Of a stretch of 21,030 nt of DNA, positions 9,201-15,927 are shown one piece after another. The translations under genes and the position numbers were made by a program. The notes under the pieces are model-generated. The model did no database searches and was not told the origin of the DNA. It worked only from the letters and a program-made list of their open reading frames with translations. This stretch comes from CAWHPS01 sp963831235 (lineage in GTDB: Bacteria; Fibrobacterota; OXYB2-FULL-49-7; JAEUSG01), in assembly GCA_963831235.1 (NCBI GenBank), contig CAWHPS010000032.1:1-21030 (forward strand), read 5' to 3'. Position 1 is the stretch's first letter. Each line of letters opens with the position of its first letter.

Positions 9201-9753
9201 AAGGCACCTTATTTGACAATCCTTCCTGATTTCCCGAAAAATGTTCCCACTTCTGATACTGCTTATTAAAACGATCTATTCCATCACCTGTTGCAACCCA
9301 AAGAAAATCCTGATCAGAATACAAATCATAAATCCGGGTGGAGGATAAATTGCCCATTCCTTCCCACTGCTCCACAAGCTTGTCCAGCCTGGAAAGGGAA
9401 TGCGGGCCTGCTGCATAAACATAATCCATGTCGGATGTGACCCGCACAATAGTATCAGAAAGCAGCCCTTCGGTTTTGCCGTATGACCGCCAGTTCAAAT
9501 ATTTTAAATCAGCGTAAAAAAGCCCTTTTTCGGTTCCAGCCCAGATTGTATTTTCATCAGAATAGATGTCTGTGATTGCAAAATCTTTAACAATTGACAG
9601 GTATTCATTCTCATTCTGATACCTGAAAAGGCCTTTTGAATTACCAAACCAGAGATTGTCTCCCTGTACAACAAACAATTGCCTCATAACAGTATCACTA
9701 CTGAAAATAGAGGTCGCCATGACTAAAATAGCGATTATAAAGTAAAATCTCAT
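6216..9753 (-). pseudogene. beta-propeller plus outer-membrane beta-barrel protein, split by a one-base frameshift
   Basis: The first frame (9753-9184) has a signal peptide (MRFYFIIAILVMATSIFSS) and then propeller blades of the two-component-regulator type: NLWFGNSKGLFRY, TIWAGTEKGLFY, FLWVATGDGIDRFN. It stops at a TAA at 9184-9186. The blade series resumes in another frame near 9197-9165 with CIWALHTRGFSKYN and LWVNTDRGVFRYN. The combined span of 3538 nt is one base too many for an open frame. After the propeller (about the first 380 residues of the joined protein) comes a long beta-rich region with IDNEIIDPRDYS and GILTF (a linker motif seen in large cell-surface barrels). Alternating amphipathic strands follow, ending EFKFTLVF with a terminal Phe, the usual outer-membrane barrel signal. 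The joined product would be about 1,178 residues. It is the first gene of the operon with DUF362 and the DUF6599 pair. A sensor, adhesin or transport role cannot be told from the sequence. Confidence 0.75.
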
Positions 9754-9780
9754 TGTTTTAAATGCTCAGCCCCCAGGCTC

Positions 9781-9851
9781 TTGATACACATTACCGGCCC
9801 TTCGATACATCCGCCTTCGGCGGACACTCAGGGACCGGCAAAGTGTATTAA
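9781..9851. repeat. palindromic intergenic repeat, copy A
   Basis: A 71-base imperfect palindrome: the left arm (9781-9815) carries TTGATACACATTACCGG and CGATACATCCGCC. The right arm (9819-9851) is its near complement, with a three-base loop between CCGCC and GGCGG. Its core (9802-9829) matches 17161-17188 at 26 of 28 positions in the same orientation, differing only in the two loop bases. It lies between the divergent propeller-barrel and methyltransferase genes, so it would be in the leader or promoter region of the minus-strand operon. REP/MITE-like elements of this kind are usually dispersed through a genome. Confidence 0.8.
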
Positions 9852-9896
9852 AGGCAAAAAGAAACAGAGTATTTACTTAAAATAAACATTAATGAA

Positions 9897-9943
9897 TGCA
9901 TATATAAAAGCAGATTATTTATTTTATATGCAAAGCTATACTC
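9897..9943 (+). promoter_or_regulatory. AT-rich dyad and possible promoter before the methyltransferase-reductase gene
   Basis: TGCATATA (9897-9904) and TATATGCA (9925-9932) form a perfect 8-bp inverted repeat 20 bases apart, followed by a TATACT-like -10 candidate near 9937-9942. An AAGGA ribosome site lies seven bases before the ATG at 9964. The dyad is placed where a regulator could act. The -35 is not convincing and no riboswitch fold was recognised. The rest of 9754-9963 holds only repeat copy A and AT-rich sequence. Confidence 0.35.
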
Positions 9944-9963
9944 TATTCTAAAAGGAATTTATC

Positions 9964-11802
9964 ATGGAAAACATTGTTGACGCTTTGAAGAAAAGAATCC
10001 TTCTGTCTGACGGCGCAATGGGAACTGAATTATACAGATCAGGTTTTTTTATTAATCAGTGTTATGAAAATCTCAACCTTGCATCGCCCGATAAAATACT
10101 TGAAATCCATTCTTCTTATGTTAAGGCCGGGGCCGACATTCTTGAAACCAATACATTCGGCGCTAATCGGGCCAAGCTCAATTCCTTCGGGCTTAATGAT
10201 CAGTTCGAAGCCATAAACTGTGCGGGGGTTATGCTTGCTAAAAAAGCAGCTGATGAAAAACCAATCTACATTGCAGGTTCAATTGGCCCGGTTGGATCCG
10301 CATTATCTCCTGAAGTAGCCGGTCGTCTGTATGCCGAACAGGCTCTTGTACTCTCAAATGCAGGGGCTGATCTTATTCTGCTTGAAACATTTCATGATAT
10401 AGTTGAATTGGAGCGTGCTGCATCGGATATTCGAAAAACAACAAGCATACCAATAATCGCGCAGCTTTCAATAGCAATGGACGAATACCGTTCCTCCGCG
10501 GATGAAGGTCTCTCTTCAATGGAGGCACATCTTGCCAGGGTAACAGAGCGCTTTAATTGCATGGATGCTGATGTTGTAGGTTTAAACTGCAGCAGCGGAC
10601 CGGCAGGGCTTCTTGAAGCCATACAATTCATCCTCAAGAATGTCCGAAAACCTGTTTCGTGCATGCCTAATGCCGGTCAACCCGAACAGGTGGGCAACCG
10701 CATGTTATATCTTTCCACACCCGAATACATAGGCGAATACTCGGGCCGCATGATACGCGCCGGCGTGAGGCTTGTTGGCGGCTGCTGCGGGACGACCCCG
10801 GCCCACATTAAAGAAATGCGCAACGTAATAACCTCCATTCAGCCAAGACTCGCCACAACCGACATCAAAGTCAAATCCGAGTGCAAAACCGACAAGCATG
10901 TAAAACAAGTCCCTGTTAGTGAGCGTTCCACACTTGCCCGTAAAATCATGGAAGGCAAATTCGTATCATCTGTTGAGGTCAACCCGCCAAAGGGCCTTGA
11001 TTGCAGCAAGCAGGTTGCATCAGCCAAACTGCTTATTGCAGCAGGGGTTGATGCAATCAATATTGCTGATGGGCCGAGGGCCACATCGCGAATGTCGCCG
11101 CTTTCAATGGCAGTCAAGCTACGCGAGCAGATATCAGCGGATATAATCATTCACTTCTGCTGCCGCGATAGAAACATAATAGGCTTGCAGGCGGACCTCA
11201 TGGGTGCCGCTGCTCTTGGGATGAATAATGTCCTCCTTGTGACCGGAGATCGCCCAAAGCTCGGCGATTATCCCGAAGCAACGGCTGTATTCGACTTTGA
11301 CGCCATAGGTCTTACATCAATGGCAACCAGGCTTAACAATGGAAACGATCTTATTGGCAGCGATATAGGAAGACCAGCGTCATTCTTCATAGGCGTTGGA
11401 GCAAACCCTGGCGCAACCAATTTTGACGAAGAAATGGGAAGGCTTGAAAGGAAAATCGAAGCAGGCGCTCAATTCATAATGACCCAGCCGGTTTTTGAAG
11501 TTTCTCTTATTGAACGATTTATGAAAAGGCTTAAGGCCATCAAAAATATACCCGTACTTCTTGGAATTCTCCCTTTATTTTCATTCAAGAATGCGGAATT
11601 CCTTCATAACGAGGTACCCGGCATGACGATTCCTTCTGATCTTCGCAAACGTATGGAAAAATGCAAATCAAAGGAAGAAGGCATGGCAGAAGGCGTATCC
11701 ATTGCACGGGAACTTCTTTTAAAATGCCGTAAAGAAACAAATGGGGTTTACATCATGCCCCCATTCGGTGTGGCCCAATTGGCTGTGGATGTACTTAAGT
11801 AA
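9964..11802 (+). CDS. yitJ: bifunctional homocysteine S-methyltransferase / 5,10-methylenetetrahydrofolate reductase
   Basis: This gene encodes 612 residues in two domains. Residues 1-290 are a homocysteine S-methyltransferase barrel: LLSDGAMGTELYR at the start, ETNTFGANR near 61-69, and the zinc-binding cysteines Cys209 (VGLNCSSGP) and Cys274-Cys275 (VGGCCGTTPAHI). Residues about 325-612 are a MetF-like reductase: SVEVNPPKG, INIADGPRAT, NVLLVTGDRPKLGDYP and AQFIMTQPVF, matching FAD/folate-binding sequence. The fused form is known as YitJ/BhmT-MetF type; it would reduce methylene-THF to methyl-THF and methylate homocysteine to methionine, without B12 or the large MetH. The methyl donor used by the first domain is not shown by the sequence. 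It is followed by a terminator, so it is probably not in the same transcript as the spermidine genes. Confidence 0.92.
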   Translation: MENIVDALKKRILLSDGAMGTELYRSGFFINQCYENLNLASPDKILEIHSSYVKAGADILETNTFGANRAKLNSFGLNDQFEAINCAGVMLAKKAADEKPIYIAGSIGPVGSALSPEVAGRLYAEQALVLSNAGADLILLETFHDIVELERAASDIRKTTSIPIIAQLSIAMDEYRSSADEGLSSMEAHLARVTERFNCMDADVVGLNCSSGPAGLLEAIQFILKNVRKPVSCMPNAGQPEQVGNRMLYLSTPEYIGEYSGRMIRAGVRLVGGCCGTTPAHIKEMRNVITSIQPRLATTDIKVKSECKTDKHVKQVPVSERSTLARKIMEGKFVSSVEVNPPKGLDCSKQVASAKLLIAAGVDAINIADGPRATSRMSPLSMAVKLREQISADIIIHFCCRDRNIIGLQADLMGAAALGMNNVLLVTGDRPKLGDYPEATAVFDFDAIGLTSMATRLNNGNDLIGSDIGRPASFFIGVGANPGATNFDEEMGRLERKIEAGAQFIMTQPVFEVSLIERFMKRLKAIKNIPVLLGILPLFSFKNAEFLHNEVPGMTIPSDLRKRMEKCKSKEEGMAEGVSIARELLLKCRKETNGVYIMPPFGVAQLAVDVLK

Positions 11803-11820
11803 ATTAATTATGCATATTTG

Positions 11821-11849
11821 CCCGCCGCCTCCGTGCGGCGGGTTTGCTT
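11821..11849 (+). terminator. Rho-independent-type terminator
   Basis: A perfect 8-bp GC stem, CCCGCCGC (11821-11828) and GCGGCGGG (11835-11842), has a six-base loop and is followed by TTTGCTT. The U-tract is short, so termination may be partial. It lies 18 bases after the methyltransferase-reductase stop and separates it from the spermidine genes. Confidence 0.75.
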
Positions 11850-11866
11850 AATTTGGGTTATAGTAA

Positions 11867-11899
11867 ATCACTTGTGATAACAGTTACAAAGTGTATATT
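11867..11899 (+). promoter_or_regulatory. promoter with overlapping palindrome for the carboxyspermidine decarboxylase gene
   Basis: A -35-like TTGTGA (11872-11877) and a -10-like TATATT (11894-11899) are 16 bases apart. The palindrome ATCAC-TT-GTGAT (11867-11878) overlaps the -35 box, the place for a repressor or activator site. A start of transcription near 11906 would leave a leader of only about seven bases before the ATG at 11913. No Shine-Dalgarno is visible before that ATG. The elements are read by eye and are tentative. Confidence 0.45.
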
Positions 11900-11912
11900 T
11901 TTTTAAATTAAA

Positions 11913-13019
11913 ATGGTCAAACTCCCTACCCCATATTATTTAATTGACGAGAAAAAGCTTCTTAAGAACCTGAAGATAATAAAGCATGTCCGTGATGTTT
12001 CAGGCGCAAAATCCGTGTTAGCACTAAAATGCTTTTCAACCTGGTCTGTGTTTGATCTGATGCGCAAATACATGGATGGAACAACAAGCAGCGGCGTCTA
12101 TGAGGCACGGCTAGGACGCGAGAAGTTTGGGAAAGAGGTACATGCTTATAGTGTCGGATTTACAAAAGATGATGTTCTGGAAGTCGGGAAATATGCTGAC
12201 AAAATTATATTCAACTCAATATCTCAACTGAATTCGTTTTCATCCATAGTGCCAAATCTCAAAATCGGGCTTAGGGTAAATCCAGGTTTCAGCTATTCGC
12301 ATTTTGACCTGGCAGACCCTGCTCGAAAACATTCACGCCTTGGTGTATGCAACATGAAAGACCTTGAAAAAGCATCTTATGGAATAAGCGGGTTAATGTT
12401 TCACTTTAACTGCGAAAATGATGATTTCAACAACCTTTTAGAAAACCTGACCATGATATGCAGACGATATGGGAGCATACTAAAACAAATGGAATGGGTA
12501 AGTTTCGGCGGAGGGCTCTTTTTTACAAAACCAGGCTACCCGATTGGGAAATTCTGCTCTTTGCTAAAATCAATAAGCAAGGAATTTGGAGTAAACATAT
12601 ATCTTGAGCCAGGTGAAACCGCTATAACAGGTTCCGCTGATCTTATTACGAGTGTCATTGATGTTGTTAATAATGGAAAAGAGATTGCAATTGTCGACGC
12701 CTCAACTGAGGCACACATGCTGGATCACCTGATTTACAGAACAACAGCAAGACTCACCTATCCAGTACCTGGAAAGAACCAGGTCATGATAGCGGGCCGC
12801 TCCTGTCTTGCCGGAGATGTCTTTGGGTGTTATTCAATTAAAAAAAGGCTCAAACCAGGAGATGTTGTCTGTTTCGGGGATGCAGCAGGTTACACAATGG
12901 TGAAAAAAAACTGGTTCAATGGCATGCCCATGCCTTCAATCTGCGTGAAAAGACTTAATGGTAAAGTTGAAACCATCAGAAGGTTCACATATAATGATTA
13001 CGTTGCGAGTTTATCATAA
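11913..13019 (+). CDS. nspC: carboxynorspermidine/carboxyspermidine decarboxylase
   Basis: This gene encodes 368 residues, a normal length for the family. It is a PLP enzyme of the alanine-racemase fold. Lys39 in SVLALKCFSTW is the expected Schiff-base lysine. HFNCE (164-168), FGGGLFF (198-204) and EPGET (232-236) are the phosphate and cofactor-binding signatures. GRSCLAGDVFG (295-305, Cys298) is the conserved cysteine motif of this subgroup, and it separates the protein from diaminopimelate and ornithine decarboxylases. It decarboxylates carboxyspermidine (or carboxynorspermidine) to spermidine (or norspermidine) in the cytoplasm. It is followed after 29 bases by the dehydrogenase that makes its substrate. 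No Shine-Dalgarno precedes the ATG. Confidence 0.93.
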   Translation: MVKLPTPYYLIDEKKLLKNLKIIKHVRDVSGAKSVLALKCFSTWSVFDLMRKYMDGTTSSGVYEARLGREKFGKEVHAYSVGFTKDDVLEVGKYADKIIFNSISQLNSFSSIVPNLKIGLRVNPGFSYSHFDLADPARKHSRLGVCNMKDLEKASYGISGLMFHFNCENDDFNNLLENLTMICRRYGSILKQMEWVSFGGGLFFTKPGYPIGKFCSLLKSISKEFGVNIYLEPGETAITGSADLITSVIDVVNNGKEIAIVDASTEAHMLDHLIYRTTARLTYPVPGKNQVMIAGRSCLAGDVFGCYSIKKRLKPGDVVCFGDAAGYTMVKKNWFNGMPMPSICVKRLNGKVETIRRFTYNDYVASLS

Positions 13020-13048
13020 CAAATAAAAAGCATAAAAAAGGAGTTGTC

Positions 13049-14476
13049 ATGAAAAAAAATGTTCTTATCATAGGCGCCGGTGGTGTCGCCCATGTTACTG
13101 CGCACAAAGCAGCCATGAATAATGATGTTCTCGGTGATATCTGCATTGCATCACGGACTTTGTCAAAATGCGATGAGATAATCGAGAGCGTTAAAAGAAA
13201 AAACCATGTAAAAGACACTTCAAAAAGGCTTTACTCTCGGCAGATAGACGCCCTTGACATAAACGCCACAATGAACCTAATCCGCGAGACAAATTCCGAG
13301 ATTGTGATCAATCTGGGCAATTCTTTTCTTAACATGTCCATACTTGAGGCGTGCCTTGGCACCGGTGCGGCCTATCTTGACACTGCAATACACGAGGAAC
13401 CGGACAAGGTATGCGAGACGCCTCCCTGGTATGCCAATTACGAATGGAAACGCCTTGATCGCTGCAAAGAAAAGGGGCTTACAGCAATACTTGGCGTCGG
13501 GTTTGACCCGGGAGTTGTAAATGCCTACTGTGCATTGGCACGCAAACGCTATTTCGATACAATAGACACAATTGATATCCTTGATGTCAATGCAGGCCGG
13601 CATGGACGTTATTTTGCCACGAATTTTGACCCTGAGATCAATTTCAGGGAATTTATCAAGGTCTGGACGTGGATTAACCGCAAATGGTGCGAATACCCCA
13701 CGCATTCGGTTAAGCGAATGTACAATTTTCCGGTTGTGGGCCCCTTGCCGATTTATCTGAATGGTCACGATGAGCTCCATTCTCTTTCCAAGAACATTGA
13801 TGCAAACAGCATCAGGTTCTGGATGGGGTTCGGCGACCATTACATAAATGTTTTTACCGTGCTCCGCACACTCGGCTTTCTCTCCCATTTGCCGGTAAAG
13901 CTTACCACAGGACAGGAAGTAGTGCCATTAAAGGTTGTAAAAGCGCTTCTCCCTGACCCCAAGACACTCGCCCCAAATTATACAGGCAACACATGTATTG
14001 GTAATTTTGTCAAGGGTACAAAAAATGGTAAGAAGCGGGAAGTATTTATATATCAGGTTTCTGACCATAAAAAATGCTACAAAGAGGTTGAATCCCAGGG
14101 CATAAGCTACACAGCGGGTGTTCCGCCGGTTGCTGCTGCCATGCTGGTTGCCCAGGGTATCTGGGACCCAAAGACAATGGTTAATGTAGAGGAATTGGAC
14201 CCCGAACCTTTCATCGCTATTCTGGATAAAATCGGACTTCCAACAGATATAAAGGAAATCAAACCAGGGAGCAAGGATTCTTTTAACGGTACTGTGCGAA
14301 GCCTTGAAACAGAACTTGCGGAATCAACGGCAACAGTCACAGTATCAGCAGCCAATCCCATGATTGCTGTAATGCCAAAGCCAGTAAAAAAACCTAAGAA
14401 AAAAGAGAAAATTAGCATGGTTAAAAGCAATAATAAGAAATTCCCATTAAAGGCAAAGAAGAAAATTAACAGGTGA
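13049..14476 (+). CDS. saccharopine dehydrogenase-like carboxynorspermidine/carboxyspermidine dehydrogenase with a lysine-rich tail
   Basis: This gene encodes 475 residues. The N-terminus NVLIIGAGGVAHVTAHKA (GAGG at 9-12) is a Rossmann NAD(P)H site. GVGFDPGVVNAYCAL, ILDVNAGRHGRY and YTAGVPPVAAAMLVAQG are saccharopine-reductase-family features. Next to nspC this identifies the reductive condensation of aspartate semialdehyde with a diamine, giving carboxyspermidine from putrescine or carboxynorspermidine from diaminopropane. The diamine is inferred to be putrescine because an ornithine-type decarboxylase is close by. AGGAG lies six bases before the ATG. The enzyme is normally about 400 residues; the last 70 are extra. 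Residues 444-475 have 15 Lys/Arg in 32 positions and look disordered. Confidence 0.9.
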   Translation: MKKNVLIIGAGGVAHVTAHKAAMNNDVLGDICIASRTLSKCDEIIESVKRKNHVKDTSKRLYSRQIDALDINATMNLIRETNSEIVINLGNSFLNMSILEACLGTGAAYLDTAIHEEPDKVCETPPWYANYEWKRLDRCKEKGLTAILGVGFDPGVVNAYCALARKRYFDTIDTIDILDVNAGRHGRYFATNFDPEINFREFIKVWTWINRKWCEYPTHSVKRMYNFPVVGPLPIYLNGHDELHSLSKNIDANSIRFWMGFGDHYINVFTVLRTLGFLSHLPVKLTTGQEVVPLKVVKALLPDPKTLAPNYTGNTCIGNFVKGTKNGKKREVFIYQVSDHKKCYKEVESQGISYTAGVPPVAAAMLVAQGIWDPKTMVNVEELDPEPFIAILDKIGLPTDIKEIKPGSKDSFNGTVRSLETELAESTATVTVSAANPMIAVMPKPVKKPKKKEKISMVKSNNKKFPLKAKKKINR

Positions 14477-14491
14477 TCCGATCATATGCAT

Positions 14492-14522
14492 CCTGTTATT
14501 TAACAGCAATATACAGGTTTTT
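14492..14522 (+). terminator. weak hairpin with T-run after the dehydrogenase gene
   Basis: CCTGT (14492-14496) pairs with ACAGG (14513-14517), followed by TTTTT. A competing small hairpin, CTGTTA/TAACAG (14493-14506), lies inside. The stem is only five base pairs, so terminator function is a guess based on position and the T-run. Confidence 0.3.
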
Positions 14523-14549
14523 ATAGAATCAACTCAAAATAAAATTGTA

Positions 14550-14604
14550 TTGGCAAAACAGTTGTTTGAATATTATGATATTCAATATTGAATATCATAA
14601 TATT
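14550..14604 (+). promoter_or_regulatory. promoter overlapped by a perfect 36-bp palindrome, likely operator of the ATPase gene
   Basis: TTGGCA (14550-14555) and TATGAT (14574-14579) form a good -35/-10 pair with an 18-base spacer. Bases 14569-14604 are a perfect 36-bp AT-only-plus-few-GC palindrome centred on CAATATTG. It covers the -10 and the expected transcription start. A further copy of the half-unit, GATATTGAATATC, follows at 14606-14618. Repeated GATATT(C/G)AATATC units over a promoter are what a repressor site looks like; which protein binds is unknown. Confidence 0.6.
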
Positions 14605-14638
14605 TGATATTGAATATCATATAATATATATTATTGTT

Positions 14639-15904
14639 ATGCGACACCAACCATGGTTACTTTCAGAAAATTGGGAAACTGCGGAACCCAAGCTGGTTGA
14701 AATTCATAACCAGAAAACAGAGCTTGTTCATACTCAGAATTTGGTCAAAGAAATCCCGATTAATCCAGCGGGTATAATCGTTATCCGGGGGCCAAGGCAG
14801 GTTGGCAAATCCACATTTCTCCTTGAATTTGCAAAGAAATGTCTTTATGAAGGAATTCCTGGTAACAGAATAGTACTATATCATGCTGAACGTTTCCAAA
14901 ACAGGTTTGCATTTGAAGCGGAATTGGAAAAATTTATCAATGAATCCCATGACTATTCCATTATCCTTACAGATGAATTACCGGTAATTGACAAATGGTG
15001 GCTTGCGGTTAAAAGTCTTGCGGATCGGGGATTATTATCAAACAGCCTGTTTATTTGTACCGGTTCTTCATCCGCTGATATTGTCGAAGGTCTGGACCTT
15101 CTCCCTGGAAGACGAGGTAGAAGACATCCGGTTGATTTTAAACTACTGCCGGTTCGGTATTGTGATGTCAAGTCGATTCTGACCATTGAGGAATTTTGCG
15201 TCACTGGTGGATGGCCCTGGAGTATAAATGAATATTTGAAGCAGGGTATAATTCCAGAGCATGTTTATCAAATATATTCCTCCTGGATTCAAGGGGCTTT
15301 TTACAAGCAAAGGCAAGCCTCACAAACACTTCCATTTGTGCTGCATGGCATTGTAAAGCATGTGGGTACACCTTTCAGCGTTCAGAAATTCTCCAGAGAT
15401 ACCGGACTTACTTCCAATGTTGTTGGCGAGAAATATCTCGAATTATTACAAAGGATATTTGCCTTGTCGTGCTGCTACTGGTCCGAACCTGCAAAATCCG
15501 TTTCTGTTCCAAGAAAAAACAGGAAGTTTTATCCTGCGGATCCGTTTCTTTATCATCTTTTTTCTGACTATGATTTGGGGTTTGATGAGTCATTTTCGGA
15601 TGCCAGGAAAAGACTCGCAGATCCTGTTATAATGGGTGCTTTGGTTGAAACTCTTGTTGCATCTGACCTTTTGCATGACAACAGACCTAGCTCCCTGCAA
15701 TACTGGATGGGGAGAAAAGAACTTGATTTTGTCTCGCCTGAAATAGTTGAGGTGAAGTACCAGAATCATGTGACAATCATGGAATTCGACTGGCTGGATA
15801 AGATTTTGCCGAAAGATACCACTGTAACTGTCATTACAAAAAATGATTCCGCAGTTAAAGGACGAATACGACTAATGCCTTTGTCAGATTGGCTTTGCCG
15901 CTAA
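14639..15904 (+). CDS. stand-alone AAA ATPase with C-terminal DUF4143 nuclease-like domain
   Basis: With the ATG at 14639 the protein has 421 residues. A Walker A, GPRQVGKST, is at 51-59, a Walker B-like IILTDE ends at 113, and LFICTGSS follows as a sensor-like strand. The C-terminal part (about 325-410) carries ELDF...EVK (Asp363, Glu371, Lys373), the PD-(D/E)xK pattern of DUF4143. The family is common as solitary accessory genes; its cellular role is unsettled. An earlier TTG (14588) is in frame, but it would place codons inside the palindrome and almost on the transcription start, so I prefer the ATG, although it has no Shine-Dalgarno. The gene separates the spermidine genes from the decarboxylase and ends 23 bases from its stop, convergently. 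It has a different AT-rich control region and is likely an insertion. Confidence 0.85.
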   Translation: MRHQPWLLSENWETAEPKLVEIHNQKTELVHTQNLVKEIPINPAGIIVIRGPRQVGKSTFLLEFAKKCLYEGIPGNRIVLYHAERFQNRFAFEAELEKFINESHDYSIILTDELPVIDKWWLAVKSLADRGLLSNSLFICTGSSSADIVEGLDLLPGRRGRRHPVDFKLLPVRYCDVKSILTIEEFCVTGGWPWSINEYLKQGIIPEHVYQIYSSWIQGAFYKQRQASQTLPFVLHGIVKHVGTPFSVQKFSRDTGLTSNVVGEKYLELLQRIFALSCCYWSEPAKSVSVPRKNRKFYPADPFLYHLFSDYDLGFDESFSDARKRLADPVIMGALVETLVASDLLHDNRPSSLQYWMGRKELDFVSPEIVEVKYQNHVTIMEFDWLDKILPKDTTVTVITKNDSAVKGRIRLMPLSDWLCR

Positions 15905-15927
15905 TCATCCTTACCCCATGCGCTCAC

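Noticed and set aside
9754..9963. SAM-type riboswitch before the methionine gene
   Set aside because: No riboswitch-like pattern of conserved loops was found; the structure present is the palindromic repeat and an AT-rich dyad.
13277..13888. Long open frame (203 codons) on the minus strand opposite the dehydrogenase gene
   Set aside because: It lies wholly inside a well-supported gene, shows no recognisable motif and is Cys/Ile/Arg-rich like antisense translation.
14588..14638. Upstream TTG start extending the ATPase by 17 residues
   Set aside because: It would place the coding start within the operator palindrome and within a few bases of the predicted transcription start; the extension is only Ile/Tyr-rich translation of AT repeats.
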